A stretch of DNA of 37,649 bases, taken from assembly GCA_012520035.1 (NCBI GenBank), contig JAAYOY010000183.1, positions 1-37,649 on the forward strand. Reading direction: 5' to 3'. The translations under genes were made by a program, and so were the position numbers. Shown one piece after another: positions 1 through 8,422 of the stretch (position 1 is the stretch's first letter; each line of letters begins with the position of its first letter). Source of the DNA: Bacillota bacterium (GTDB lineage: Bacteria > Bacillota > Dethiobacteria > DTU022 > UBA8154). The notes under the pieces are model-generated. The model saw only the letters and a list, made by a program, of their open reading frames with translations, had not been told where the DNA came from and did not search any database.

Positions 1-353
1 GAGCGGTGGCGAAACTCTTCCCGGGCATAAATATTGGAAAGGTGCACTTCCACCGCAGGCAGGTCAATCCCTGCCAGCCCGTCGCGCAATGCAATGCTGT
101 AATGTGTATAGGCGCCGGGGTTAATAATTATTCCATCATACTTTTCAGGTGCGCGGTGAATATAGTCCAGCAGCGCACCTTCGCTGTTGGATTGATAGCA
201 TTCCACCTTTACCGAGAGCCTTTCCGCTTCTTTATGGAGCAGATTATTTATGTCTTCCAGTGTCATGCTGCCGTAAATTCCCACTTCCCTTCTGCCCAGC
301 AGGTTAAGGTTGGGACCGTGAAGCACTAAAAAGATCTTCTTTCTAACAACCAT
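1..353 (-). CDS. aroQ: Type II 3-dehydroquinate dehydratase, truncated by window edge (C-terminus missing)
   Basis: Reverse-strand translation from the start at 353 reads [37 protein letters not shown]...[22 protein letters not shown], with the type II dehydroquinase GPNLNLLG and NPGAYTHYS motifs. Absent from the ORF track because it has no stop inside the window. Confidence 0.95.
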   Translation of the reverse strand, partial: MVVRKKIFLVLHGPNLNLLGRREVGIYGSMTLEDINNLLHKEAERLSVKVECYQSNSEGALLDYIHRAPEKYDGIIINPGAYTHYSIALRDGLAGIDLPAVEVHLSNIYAREEFRHR

Positions 354-481
354 AGAAAAACCCCTTTGTAAATGATTGTTTGTTTCTTATCCGGACAAGG
401 ATCCCGCTGGAATACATGAATATTCTCAGATATTCTCATAGGCGGTACTCTAAGCCAAGGGGGGCTCACACCTGGCAGGCC

Positions 482-1066
482 TTACCGCCCTGAGCGGAGC
501 ACGACAGTGCCGAATATCTCTTGGGCTATCTCCTCAACGGTTTTTCCGGAAGTATCGACTGCCAGATCCGCCTGCCGGTAGAAAGGCCTCCTTTCCTGCA
601 GCAGTTCCCGGATTACTTTACAGGGATTAGCCACCCTAAGAAGCGGCCGGTTTTTTTTATATTTTATCCTGCGATAGGCCTCCTCCGCCGATACATCGAG
701 GTAAACAACAAGGCCGTTTTTTCTCATTGCAGCGATATTTTCTTCCCTCAGAACCGCCCCGCCTCCGGTGGAGACCACGCAGGTTCCCGGCGGTTTGTTT
801 CCCAGGATTCTTAAGGCTTCCGTTTCCCTGTTGCGGAAAAACTCTTCGCCGTAGCGCTTGAAGATTTCATTCACGCTCATTTTCTGTTCCCGGATTATCA
901 ATCCATCCGTATCAAAAAAATCTACTTTTAATAAATCAGCCAGCAGTATACCCACGCTGGTTTTTCCTGAGCCCATAAACCCTGTCAGAAAGATATTCTT
1001 TTTCAGCATGGGCTTAGCTGAAGAAAAGTCAATCCCCGCAGTTTTATCCCGATTAGAGTTAAGCAT
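482..1066 (-). CDS. aroK: Shikimate kinase
   Basis: NIFLTGFMGSGKTSVG P-loop, FFDTDGLI, STGGGAVLR motifs. Confidence 0.95.
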   Translation of the reverse strand: MLNSNRDKTAGIDFSSAKPMLKKNIFLTGFMGSGKTSVGILLADLLKVDFFDTDGLIIREQKMSVNEIFKRYGEEFFRNRETEALRILGNKPPGTCVVSTGGGAVLREENIAAMRKNGLVVYLDVSAEEAYRRIKYKKNRPLLRVANPCKVIRELLQERRPFYRQADLAVDTSGKTVEEIAQEIFGTVVLRSGR

Positions 1067-1114
1067 TTGTTAGCCCCGCAAGCTTTAATAGTTATGTTAT
1101 TTCTTAAGGTATCT

Positions 1115-2014
1115 CTATTTCTGAAGATATTTCTTTTGGTTGTTTCTCAACGCATCCTGCATGACTTCCAAAGGTGCCTCTGCCCCGGTAAAAATTTCGA
1201 AAGCTTTTACTCCCTGTCCAAGGAGCATCCCCAGGCCGTCGATGTACGGAATACCTTCCGCCTTTGCCCACTTTTCAAAAGGTGTTTGCCTTTGCCCATA
1301 GCGCAGGTCTATCGCTGCAGAGCAACCCGGCAGGTTATCTGGGAGTAACAAACCCAGTTCAACAGGATCTTCGCTTAAGGCATTGATAATCCAGGTGATG
1401 CCTGAAATACTGCCCCTGCACAACTGCTTAAGACTAATAATATTGACCTGTTTTGCGTTGAAATAACCTCCCCGGGTTAGCAGTGCGGCCAGCATTTCAG
1501 CTTTACCGGTGGTTCGGTTGGCGATAAGCAGCGCTTTCACTTTAATCCTGCCCAGGGCAAGCGCAACAGCCTTTGCGGCACCTCCGGCCCCCATCAACAG
1601 GACTCTTGCTGTTGTAAAAGAATCTCCGAAATTATTCTGCAGCAGGTAGAGAAAACCGTCAACATCGGTATTATAGCCTGTTAGTTTTCCTTCCCTGTTT
1701 ACAATGGTATTAACTGCCCTCAAAAATGTCACTTCCGGGGAAAGTTCATGCAGAAAAGGAACCGCAGCTTCCTTATGCGGGGCAGTAATATTGACACCCT
1801 GCATGTTCAGGGAGATTATGGCCTTCATTGCCGCCGGGAGATCGTTTTTGTGCACAAGAAAAGGCAGGTAACAGTAGTTTAAACCTCTAGCCCTGAAGGC
1901 GGCATTATGCATCGCAGGGGAAAGCGAATGTTTTACCGGATCCCCGTAAATTCCCACTATTTTAGTGTTTCCGTTAATGGCTCCCGGCTCAGTTGTTTCA
2001 CCGTGAGGAAGCAT
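1115..2014 (-). CDS. aroE: Shikimate dehydrogenase
   Basis: GIYGDPVKHSLSPAMHNAAF, VNITAPHKE, GAGGAAKAVA motifs; position in aro operon. Confidence 0.95.
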   Translation of the reverse strand: MLPHGETTEPGAINGNTKIVGIYGDPVKHSLSPAMHNAAFRARGLNYCYLPFLVHKNDLPAAMKAIISLNMQGVNITAPHKEAAVPFLHELSPEVTFLRAVNTIVNREGKLTGYNTDVDGFLYLLQNNFGDSFTTARVLLMGAGGAAKAVALALGRIKVKALLIANRTTGKAEMLAALLTRGGYFNAKQVNIISLKQLCRGSISGITWIINALSEDPVELGLLLPDNLPGCSAAIDLRYGQRQTPFEKWAKAEGIPYIDGLGMLLGQGVKAFEIFTGAEAPLEVMQDALRNNQKKYLQK

Positions 2015-2038
2015 TTTCTCACCGTTCCTTCGCTTTTG

Positions 2039-3178
2039 TTATAATAGTCCCCCGTCCAGGTATTCTTCTATAACCCTTTCTATCAGGGGTGCGGGAGGGG
2101 CCTTAAAGGCCGTTGTTTGGCCGAGAGCCGTAGGAAGGATGAAAACCAGCCCGTCTCCTTCTTTTTTCTTGTCATAAAACAAGGCTTCTGTAACGTCATT
2201 GAGGTTTAACCCTCCCGGAGGGGGAGGAACATGCAGCCGCTTGAGCAGGGCGATAATCCTTTGCCCAAAGGGCGGTTCCAGGATACCCAGCAGTACTGCC
2301 AGCCTGGCAGCCATGGCCATTCCGCAGGCAACAGCCTCTCCATGCAGATAATAACGAAAACCTGTTCCCGCTTCCAGGGCATGCCCGAAAGTATGTCCAA
2401 AGTTTAAAATACGGCGTAAATCTTTTTCCCTTTCGTCCTGACTGACTATTTCCCCTTTGATAATAACAGCGCGGATAATATACTTTAACAGCCGGGTACT
2501 GTTGCTCTCCAGAAAGTATTTTTTAGGGGAAAAATTTTTGCCGGCGAAAAGCGATAACTCCAACTTTTCAAAAAGCGTTTTATCCCGGATGATGCCGTAT
2601 TTAATCAGCTCGGACAGCCCGGCGTTAAATTCACGTTCCGGGAGGGTAATAAGGGTACTCTGGTCAGCCACCACCAGCGCGGGCTGGTAAAAAGCTCCGA
2701 TCAGATTTTTCCCCAGGGGGTGGTTTACAGCAACCTTGCCTCCTACACTGCTATCGACCATCGCCAGCAGCGTTGTTGGCAGCTGGACGCAGGGAACACC
2801 CCTTAAATAAGTGGCCGCCACAAATCCCGCAAGGTCTCCAATTACACCCCCGCCGAGAGCGATTATGATCGCAGACCTGTCCAATCCCGCCTCCAGGGCA
2901 GAGGAATAAAGGGCTGAGGCGGTCGCTAAAGATTTTTCCTTCTCCCCGCCTTCCAGCACTTCCAGGAAGGGCTGGAAACCTCTCTTTCGCAAACTCTCCA
3001 TGCACATTTCCCCGTAATGTGCGGCAACGTTTTTGTCACTTACTAACAGGGTTCTACAGGCGGGTAAATAGCTGGAGATTATCCTGCCAACATTGTTCAG
3101 TACTTTTTTACCCAGTAAAACTGGATAGGTTTTCTGTTCCGTTCTTATCTTTACTTTGTACAATATCTTTTCACCCAA
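2039..3178 (-). CDS. aroB: 3-dehydroquinate synthase
   Basis: GGGVIGDLAGFVAATYLRGVPCVQLPTTLLAMVDSSVGGKVAVNH and GHTFGHALE motifs. Confidence 0.96.
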   Translation of the reverse strand: MGEKILYKVKIRTEQKTYPVLLGKKVLNNVGRIISSYLPACRTLLVSDKNVAAHYGEMCMESLRKRGFQPFLEVLEGGEKEKSLATASALYSSALEAGLDRSAIIIALGGGVIGDLAGFVAATYLRGVPCVQLPTTLLAMVDSSVGGKVAVNHPLGKNLIGAFYQPALVVADQSTLITLPEREFNAGLSELIKYGIIRDKTLFEKLELSLFAGKNFSPKKYFLESNSTRLLKYIIRAVIIKGEIVSQDEREKDLRRILNFGHTFGHALEAGTGFRYYLHGEAVACGMAMAARLAVLLGILEPPFGQRIIALLKRLHVPPPPGGLNLNDVTEALFYDKKKEGDGLVFILPTALGQTTAFKAPPAPLIERVIEEYLDGGLL

Positions 3179-3201
3179 AACAAGAAATTTTTGCTGTAGT
3201 A

Positions 3202-4422
3202 CTAGATATTCATCTTATTTTTCAGGTAACGCTGAACAAGTACCATGTAGTTTTGATAGGCCTGCTCTAATTCTATCATTGTGTCACCGGGGAATTTTTC
3301 CAGGAAAGCCCTGGCTATTTCCCAGGCGGTAACGGCTTCCCCCACCACTGAGGCCGCGGCAATTGCACAAATATCGGACCGTTCCACAGCGGCATTTCTT
3401 TCTTTGCCCGTAGCCAGATCTATGCTGGGCAAAGCCTTTCTCAGGGTCGGAATAGGTTTCATGGCAGCCCTTAAAATGAGGGGTTCGCCGTTGGTTATCC
3501 CCCCCTCAAGCCCCCCGGCATGGTTGGACGACCTCGAGATTTTCTTCTGCTCATCCCATAAAAAAGTATCGTGTATCAACGAACCGCTGCTTTCGGCAGC
3601 GCGAAAACCAAGCCCTATTTCAACGCCTTTAATACCGGGGATACTCATTAAAGCTCCGGCAAGACGCCCATCCAGACGCCTGTCCCAGTGAACATGGCTG
3701 CCCAGGCCGGGAGGGATGCCGTCCACCACGATCTCAAAAACCCCTCCTAAAGTATCCCCCGACTTTATAGCGCGGTCAATCTTCTCCAGCATAAGTTTTT
3801 CCGCTTCAGCATCAGTGCAGTAAAGAAGGGAGCCGGCCGTTTTTTCTTTAATTTCTCTTGCTTTTAAGTTTCGGTTTATTGTAGAAATCGCAATATCACC
3901 TACGGCGATAACATATCCGGCACTTTCAATGTGAAAATGCTTCAGCAATAGAGAGGCTATACTGCCGACAGCCACGCGCATGGCCGTTTCCCTGGCGCTG
4001 GCGCGCTCCAGAACATCGCGCAGATCGCGGTGTAAGTATTTCATCCCGCCGGCCAGATCGGCGTGTCCCGGGCGCGGGCTGCTGATTCTTTTTTCGGATG
4101 TCTTGTCCTGCGGCTTTACTGACATTATCTTCTGCCAGTTTGCCCAATCTTTGTTCTCAATTTCCAGCGTAAGGGGGGCGGCCGTTGTTTTCCCGAAACG
4201 CACACCGGACAGTATTTTCAGGCGATCCTTTTCTATAGCCATACGCCCTCCCCTGCCGTAGCCGCCCTGACGTCTGGAGAGTTGCTGGTTGATGTAATCT
4301 TCTTCGATTTCCAGGCCTGCCGGCAGCCCTTCAATAATACCCACCAGCGCCGGGCCGTGAGATTCACCTGCGGATAAATATCGCATCTTTATGATGGCAG
4401 GAAGTATCAACCTGTTATGCAA
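3202..4422 (-). CDS. aroC: Chorismate synthase
   Basis: MRYLSAGESHGPALVGIIEGLPAG; SPRPGHADLAGGMKY; RASARETAMRVAVG motifs. The true start may be the MRYLS methionine, about 12 codons into the ORF. Confidence 0.95.
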   Translation of the reverse strand: MHNRLILPAIIKMRYLSAGESHGPALVGIIEGLPAGLEIEEDYINQQLSRRQGGYGRGGRMAIEKDRLKILSGVRFGKTTAAPLTLEIENKDWANWQKIMSVKPQDKTSEKRISSPRPGHADLAGGMKYLHRDLRDVLERASARETAMRVAVGSIASLLLKHFHIESAGYVIAVGDIAISTINRNLKAREIKEKTAGSLLYCTDAEAEKLMLEKIDRAIKSGDTLGGVFEIVVDGIPPGLGSHVHWDRRLDGRLAGALMSIPGIKGVEIGLGFRAAESSGSLIHDTFLWDEQKKISRSSNHAGGLEGGITNGEPLILRAAMKPIPTLRKALPSIDLATGKERNAAVERSDICAIAAASVVGEAVTAWEIARAFLEKFPGDTMIELEQAYQNYMVLVQRYLKNKMNI

Positions 4423-4470
4423 AATCTATTGCCAATTTCCTGCCTTCCCTCCTTTTTACAGCATATTATA

Positions 4471-5343
4471 TCAATAAAAGGAGCGTCTCCACAATCTCCC
4501 TTGGGTAAGCTTTTTTGCAACCTCTATTTCATTTTCTTTTTGTATATGGCCATATAGTTCATTTAACTCTTCCAAAAAAAGATTAAGAGCATTACTTAAA
4601 TTATCTTTATTTGTGGAAAAGATATCGGACCACATAGACGGTTCGCCCATGGCAATGCGGGTTGTATCTTTAAAACCGTTTCCGGTAAAAGCAGGGAGTT
4701 GCTCCTGCTTAAAGCCGCTATTTTTCAAAGCGTTGACCAAAGTAACTGCAACCAGGTGCGGAAGGTGGCTGGTCAGGGCTACGAGCCTGTCGTGTTCCTG
4801 CGGATCTACGACAAATGGGAGCGCTTTGATTGTTCGGATGGCCTCCTGCAGCTTATCCAGCGCCTCCTGTGATGTCCCCCGCGCAGGAGTTAACAGGTAA
4901 ACGGAATTTTCCAGCAGAGCAGCATCTGCCACTGCGATACCGGACTGTTCCGAACCGGACATTGGGTGGCCGCCAATGCCGGTTACTCCTTGCGGCAGAA
5001 TCTTTCCCATTGCATCAACAATCATTTTTTTGGTGCTTCCAACGTCGGTAACCAGCACGCCCTGTTGAAGAAACGGGGCGATAACCTTCAGGATTTTAAT
5101 TGTTTGCTTAACCGGCGTGGAGATGATTACCAGTTCGGCATCCTTTAAAACCCTCCGCAACCCGGCGGTTTTATCCACAGCACCCTTTTCCACCGCTTTT
5201 TGCATAGCGTGAATATCTATATCATATCCCCAGCGTTCCTCTACCACATGGTATTTCCCCAGAGCCAATCCCATAGACCCTCCGATAAGACCCAGCCCCA
5301 GAATACAGCATTTTTCAAACAACGGCTTACAAGGTCCGGCCAA
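4471..5343 (-). CDS. tyrA: Prephenate dehydrogenase, apparently without a C-terminal ACT domain
   Basis: GLGLIGGSMGLAL Rossmann motif, GGHPMSGSEQSG, LTSHLPHLVA, GFKDTTRIA motifs; the 290-aa protein ends soon after the catalytic region. Confidence 0.93.
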   Translation of the reverse strand: MAGPCKPLFEKCCILGLGLIGGSMGLALGKYHVVEERWGYDIDIHAMQKAVEKGAVDKTAGLRRVLKDAELVIISTPVKQTIKILKVIAPFLQQGVLVTDVGSTKKMIVDAMGKILPQGVTGIGGHPMSGSEQSGIAVADAALLENSVYLLTPARGTSQEALDKLQEAIRTIKALPFVVDPQEHDRLVALTSHLPHLVAVTLVNALKNSGFKQEQLPAFTGNGFKDTTRIAMGEPSMWSDIFSTNKDNLSNALNLFLEELNELYGHIQKENEIEVAKKLTQGRLWRRSFY

Positions 5344-6337
5344 CGCTCTGCGCCACCCCTCTCAGCGGTTCCAGCATCTGCGCAAATCTTTGTGGAATCA
5401 GCGACTGGGAACCGTCGCAAAGGGCCTCTTCGGGAGAGGGATGCACCTCTACCAGCAGCCCATCAGCTCCGGCAGCAATTGCAGCCAGGCACATGGATGG
5501 AACCCATTTCCATTTCCCCGTTCCATGGCTGGGATCAACAAAAACAGGCAGGTGGCTCAGTTCTTTTGCTATGGGTACAGCGCTGATATCAAGGGTGTTG
5601 CGGGTGTATGTTTCAAATGTGCGTATCCCTCTTTCACAGAGAATAACGCGTTCATTCCCGCTTAAGAGAAGGTACTCCGCTGCCATTAACCATTCTTCAA
5701 TTGTGGCCGACATTCCTCTTTTAAGCAGGACAGGTTTATTCAGCTGTCCCAATTCTTTCAGCAGCTTAAAATTTTGCATATTGCGCGCGCCAACCTGAAT
5801 GATGTCAGCGCATTCGGCAACGGTATCTATGGAGTGTTGATCCAGCACTTCGGTGATCAAGGGAAGCCCTGTTAACTTCCTGGCTTCAACCATTATTTTT
5901 AACCCCTCTTCTTCAAGACCCTGAAAGCTGTAAGGCGATGAGCGAGGCTTATATGCCCCTCCTCTTAAAATATCCGCTCCTGCATTTTTAACCAATTCAG
6001 CCGCTTGAAGATAAGATTCCCCCTCTACTGCACACGGGCCGGCAATAAGGACGATTTTTTCACCGCCGATTTCTACATCTCCTACCTTGAAAACAGTCTT
6101 TTCCCTTTTAAACTCCCGGCTAACAAGCATATAAGGTGGGGAAACAAGCACCACTTTTTCTACAGAGGGTATTCCCTCCAATAGCTCTTTAACATCTTCT
6201 CTGGGTAAACCTATGGCCCCTAAGATGGTGCGTTTTTCTCCGGTGGAACGGTGAACGCTATATCCAAATTCTTTTACTTTTTCCTCTACCTCCAGGATGT
6301 TTTCTTCATCTGCGCCTAAATTCATAACAATAATCAT
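5327..6337 (-). CDS. aroF: 3-deoxy-7-phosphoheptulonate (DAHP) synthase with N-terminal ferredoxin-like regulatory domain; Tyr-T-box copy
   Basis: VLIAGPCAVEGE, LRGGAYKPRSSPYSFQGL, QVGARNMQNF, DPSHGTGK motifs. ORF extends to 6358; I prefer the ATG at 6337 (AAGGGGA Shine-Dalgarno). The 3' end overlaps the tyrA start by 17 nt. Confidence 0.95.
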   Translation of the reverse strand: MIIVMNLGADEENILEVEEKVKEFGYSVHRSTGEKRTILGAIGLPREDVKELLEGIPSVEKVVLVSPPYMLVSREFKREKTVFKVGDVEIGGEKIVLIAGPCAVEGESYLQAAELVKNAGADILRGGAYKPRSSPYSFQGLEEEGLKIMVEARKLTGLPLITEVLDQHSIDTVAECADIIQVGARNMQNFKLLKELGQLNKPVLLKRGMSATIEEWLMAAEYLLLSGNERVILCERGIRTFETYTRNTLDISAVPIAKELSHLPVFVDPSHGTGKWKWVPSMCLAAIAAGADGLLVEVHPSPEEALCDGSQSLIPQRFAQMLEPLRGVAQSVGRTL

Positions 6338-6441
6338 GAGCATCTTCCCCTTTTCCATTTATTCTTTTATCATTGCAACATAAGCAGCTTATCAAAAACC
6401 TTTTAGGCAAATAGCAAACCATTATTCACCGCAAAATAAAA

Positions 6442-6466
6442 ACTTCCGCCCCATAGGGACGGAAGT
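6442..6466 (-). terminator. Intrinsic terminator of the tyrosine T-box leader
   Basis: Minus strand ACTTCCG(T)CCC-TATG-GGG-CGGAAGT followed by TTTTTATTTT. Confidence 0.85.
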
Positions 6467-6757
6467 ATAACTTCACGCGGTACCACCCTGGTTAGGCTAA
6501 ACTAGAATAGAAGCCTCCCTCTTAAAGGGTACGGACCGTAAGAAACCCGGCCTTATACCCCCTCCCTTTTAACGGCGGGAGTCTCCGTCAAAGCCTACTC
6601 ACCGGAATGAATAGTCGCTGGCTGGTTTTCGGTTTGCTTTTCAGGGGTGTATTTCGGCAACTTACGACACCGGGTCACACCTTCCCCCGGCTCTCTGCAG
6701 TCGATCAGAATGCTTACTTATCCCCGTCATCAGTTTTTTCGTGTTACTTATGTTGTC
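6442..6757 (-). promoter_or_regulatory. T-box riboswitch leader, predicted tyrosine (UAC specifier), upstream of aroF-tyrA
   Basis: Minus strand: CTGCAGAGAGCCGGGGG (Stem I start), specifier loop GCCGAAA-UAC-ACCCCUGAA (UAC at 6651-6649), T-box sequence AGGGTGGTACCGCG (6489-6476), overlapping terminator. Confidence 0.9.
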
Positions 6758-6761
6758 CAAC

Positions 6762-6790
6762 ATTTTATCCATTATTAGATTTAATGTCAA
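6762..6790 (-). promoter_or_regulatory. Sigma-A promoter for the Tyr T-box aro operon
   Basis: Minus strand TTGACA-N17-TAAAAT (-35 at 6790-6785, -10 at 6767-6762). Confidence 0.85.
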
Positions 6791-6833
6791 GGATTATTTC
6801 GGGATTTTTCTCCGGAGAAACAAAAAAATTTAG

Positions 6834-6863
6834 TTGACACCGGCTGGTTACTTATGCTAAGAT
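6834..6863 (+). promoter_or_regulatory. Sigma-A promoter for the Phe T-box aroF-pheA operon
   Basis: TTGACA-N18-TAAGAT (-35 at 6834-6839, -10 at 6858-6863). Confidence 0.82.
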
Positions 6864-6869
6864 ATGAAA

Positions 6870-7183
6870 AAATATTAAAATAGTAATGGTAATGAAAGAG
6901 GAAAGTAAACTGGTAATGTAAGCTACAGAGAGGCGGGGCCGTGGCTGAAAGTCCTGCTGGCTAAACACCCGGTTGAAGTTCCCTCTGGAGCTGCAGGCTG
7001 AAACCCATTTTATTAAAGGTTACCGGGTAAGTAGGCTGTGCCGGTTTTTTCAACCGTTAAAAGCGAAACAGGAATCGGATTCTTTAAACGGAATCCCGCT
7101 CCTGACAGAGTGGGCTTATTTTGGCCAACCAGGGTGGTACCGCGGAAACGACTTTCTGTCCCTCAGGGCAGAAAGTTTTTTTT
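6870..7183 (+). promoter_or_regulatory. T-box riboswitch leader, predicted phenylalanine (UUC specifier), upstream of aroF-pheA
   Basis: Stem I 'acagagaggcgggg', specifier loop GTTGAAG-TTC-CCTCTGGAGCTGC (TTC at 6979-6981), T-box AGGGTGGTACCGCG (7131-7144), overlapping terminator. Confidence 0.9.
7151..7183 (+). terminator. Intrinsic terminator of the phenylalanine T-box leader
   Basis: ACTTTCTGTCCCT-CAGGGCAGAAAGTTTTTTTT. Confidence 0.87.
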
Positions 7184-7256
7184 ATAAGTTTACACTTTCG
7201 CCCCTGCGATCGTGTAAACTTTTTATTTTACCTAAAAATTTCAGGGAGTGATAATA

Positions 7257-8315
7257 TTGATCTTAATGATGAAACGCGAAGCGGATAAAACGGCAGTAAA
7301 CAGGGTTGAAAAGCAACTGGAGCAAATGGGCTGCCGTTCTGTGACCATCAGAAGCAGCGAAGGGGTCATTATCAGCGTAACAGGTGGAAACAGGTCGGAA
7401 TGCCTGCAGGACCTTGCCCTGCTCCCGGAGATTGAAAGGGTTATAGATGTTACGGTTCCCTACAAACTTGCCAGCAGAGAAATTAAAAAGGAAAAAAGCA
7501 TGCTGGACCTTCAGGATGGGGTAAGCATAGGCGGCAAAGAGGTAATTGTAATGGCCGGACCCTGTGCCGTAGAAAGCGAAAAAATGCTTTTTACTATTGC
7601 AGAGCAGGTTGCCCGCGCAGGTGCACGGGTCCTGCGCGGCGGAGCATTTAAGCCCAGGACATCCCCCTACAGCTTCCAGGGCCTGGAAGAAAAAGGGCTA
7701 AAAATCCTGGCGGAAGCCGGGAAAAGAACTGGGCTTAAGATTGTTACCGAGGTAATCAGTCCCCAGGACGTGGAACTGGTTGCCTGTTACGCTGATATTT
7801 TGCAGGTAGGCGCCCGCAATATGCAAAACTATTCCCTGTTGCGCAAGCTGGGGAAACAGCAGAAGCCGGTATTATTAAAAAGAGGCTTTTCGGCTACTAT
7901 CGAGGAATGGCTTATGTCTGCGGAATACATCCTGGCAGAAGGGAATTTTAACGTAATTCTTTGTGAAAGAGGGATACGCACATTTGAAACATACACCCGC
8001 AACACTTTGGATATCAGCGCCGTTCCGCTTGTGAAGAATTTGAGTCATCTGCCTGTAATTGTGGATCCCAGCCACAGCAGCGGGGACAGCAGGCTTGTAC
8101 CGGCACTTTCCAGGGCGGCGATCGCTTCCGGAGCCGATGGTCTCTTAATTGAAGTTCATCCGCACCCGGAAGAGGCTTTCTGCGATGGGAATCAATCATT
8201 AAACCCCAGGGAATTTCAATTATTAATGAATGACCTGGCAGATTTCACCAGGGCATGTGAACGTACGCTTAATACAGATAATCTTTCGGCAAAGAATTTT
8301 GTTAAGGCAATCTGA
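7257..8315 (+). CDS. aroF: DAHP synthase with N-terminal ferredoxin-like domain; Phe-T-box paralogue
   Basis: VMAGPCAVESE, LRGGAFKPRTSPYSFQGL, QVGARNMQNYS, DPSHSSGD motifs. ORF extends to GTG 7248; TTG at 7257 has better spacing from AGGGAG. Confidence 0.94.
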   Translation: MILMMKREADKTAVNRVEKQLEQMGCRSVTIRSSEGVIISVTGGNRSECLQDLALLPEIERVIDVTVPYKLASREIKKEKSMLDLQDGVSIGGKEVIVMAGPCAVESEKMLFTIAEQVARAGARVLRGGAFKPRTSPYSFQGLEEKGLKILAEAGKRTGLKIVTEVISPQDVELVACYADILQVGARNMQNYSLLRKLGKQQKPVLLKRGFSATIEEWLMSAEYILAEGNFNVILCERGIRTFETYTRNTLDISAVPLVKNLSHLPVIVDPSHSSGDSRLVPALSRAAIASGADGLLIEVHPHPEEAFCDGNQSLNPREFQLLMNDLADFTRACERTLNTDNLSAKNFVKAI

Positions 8316-8422
8316 CCGGTTGATTGATCCGGCGCCGGTTATACTTGCCGGGCATATATACTAGCCGGCAGTGTAATCTAAATAAATATCACAAAAAGGT
8401 TACTACAGGAGATGATGCTAAC

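Noticed and set aside
6-329. Plus-strand ORF 6..329
   Set aside because: It is antisense to aroQ, which shows unambiguous type II dehydroquinase motifs on the minus strand.
354-481. Possible small ORF ([31 protein letters not shown]...) between aroK and aroQ
   Set aside because: It runs into aroQ out of frame, with no clear ribosome binding site or recognisable content.
3281-3691. Long plus-strand ORFs inside aroC, spoVAF (34608..35018), der and scpB
   Set aside because: Antisense shadows of strongly supported minus-strand genes; low-complexity Ser/Arg/Pro-rich translations with no motif.
6607-7251. ORFs 6607..6837 (+) and 6973..7251 (+)
   Set aside because: They lie over T-box leader RNA (antisense or sense) with no protein motifs or plausible Shine-Dalgarno; the RNA elements explain the sequence.
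8324-8422. N-terminal extension of PheA (MIRRRLYLPGIYTSRQ...)
   Set aside because: Not homologous-looking; ATG 8423 after AGGAG begins the conserved GYLGPPGTFTEEV region.
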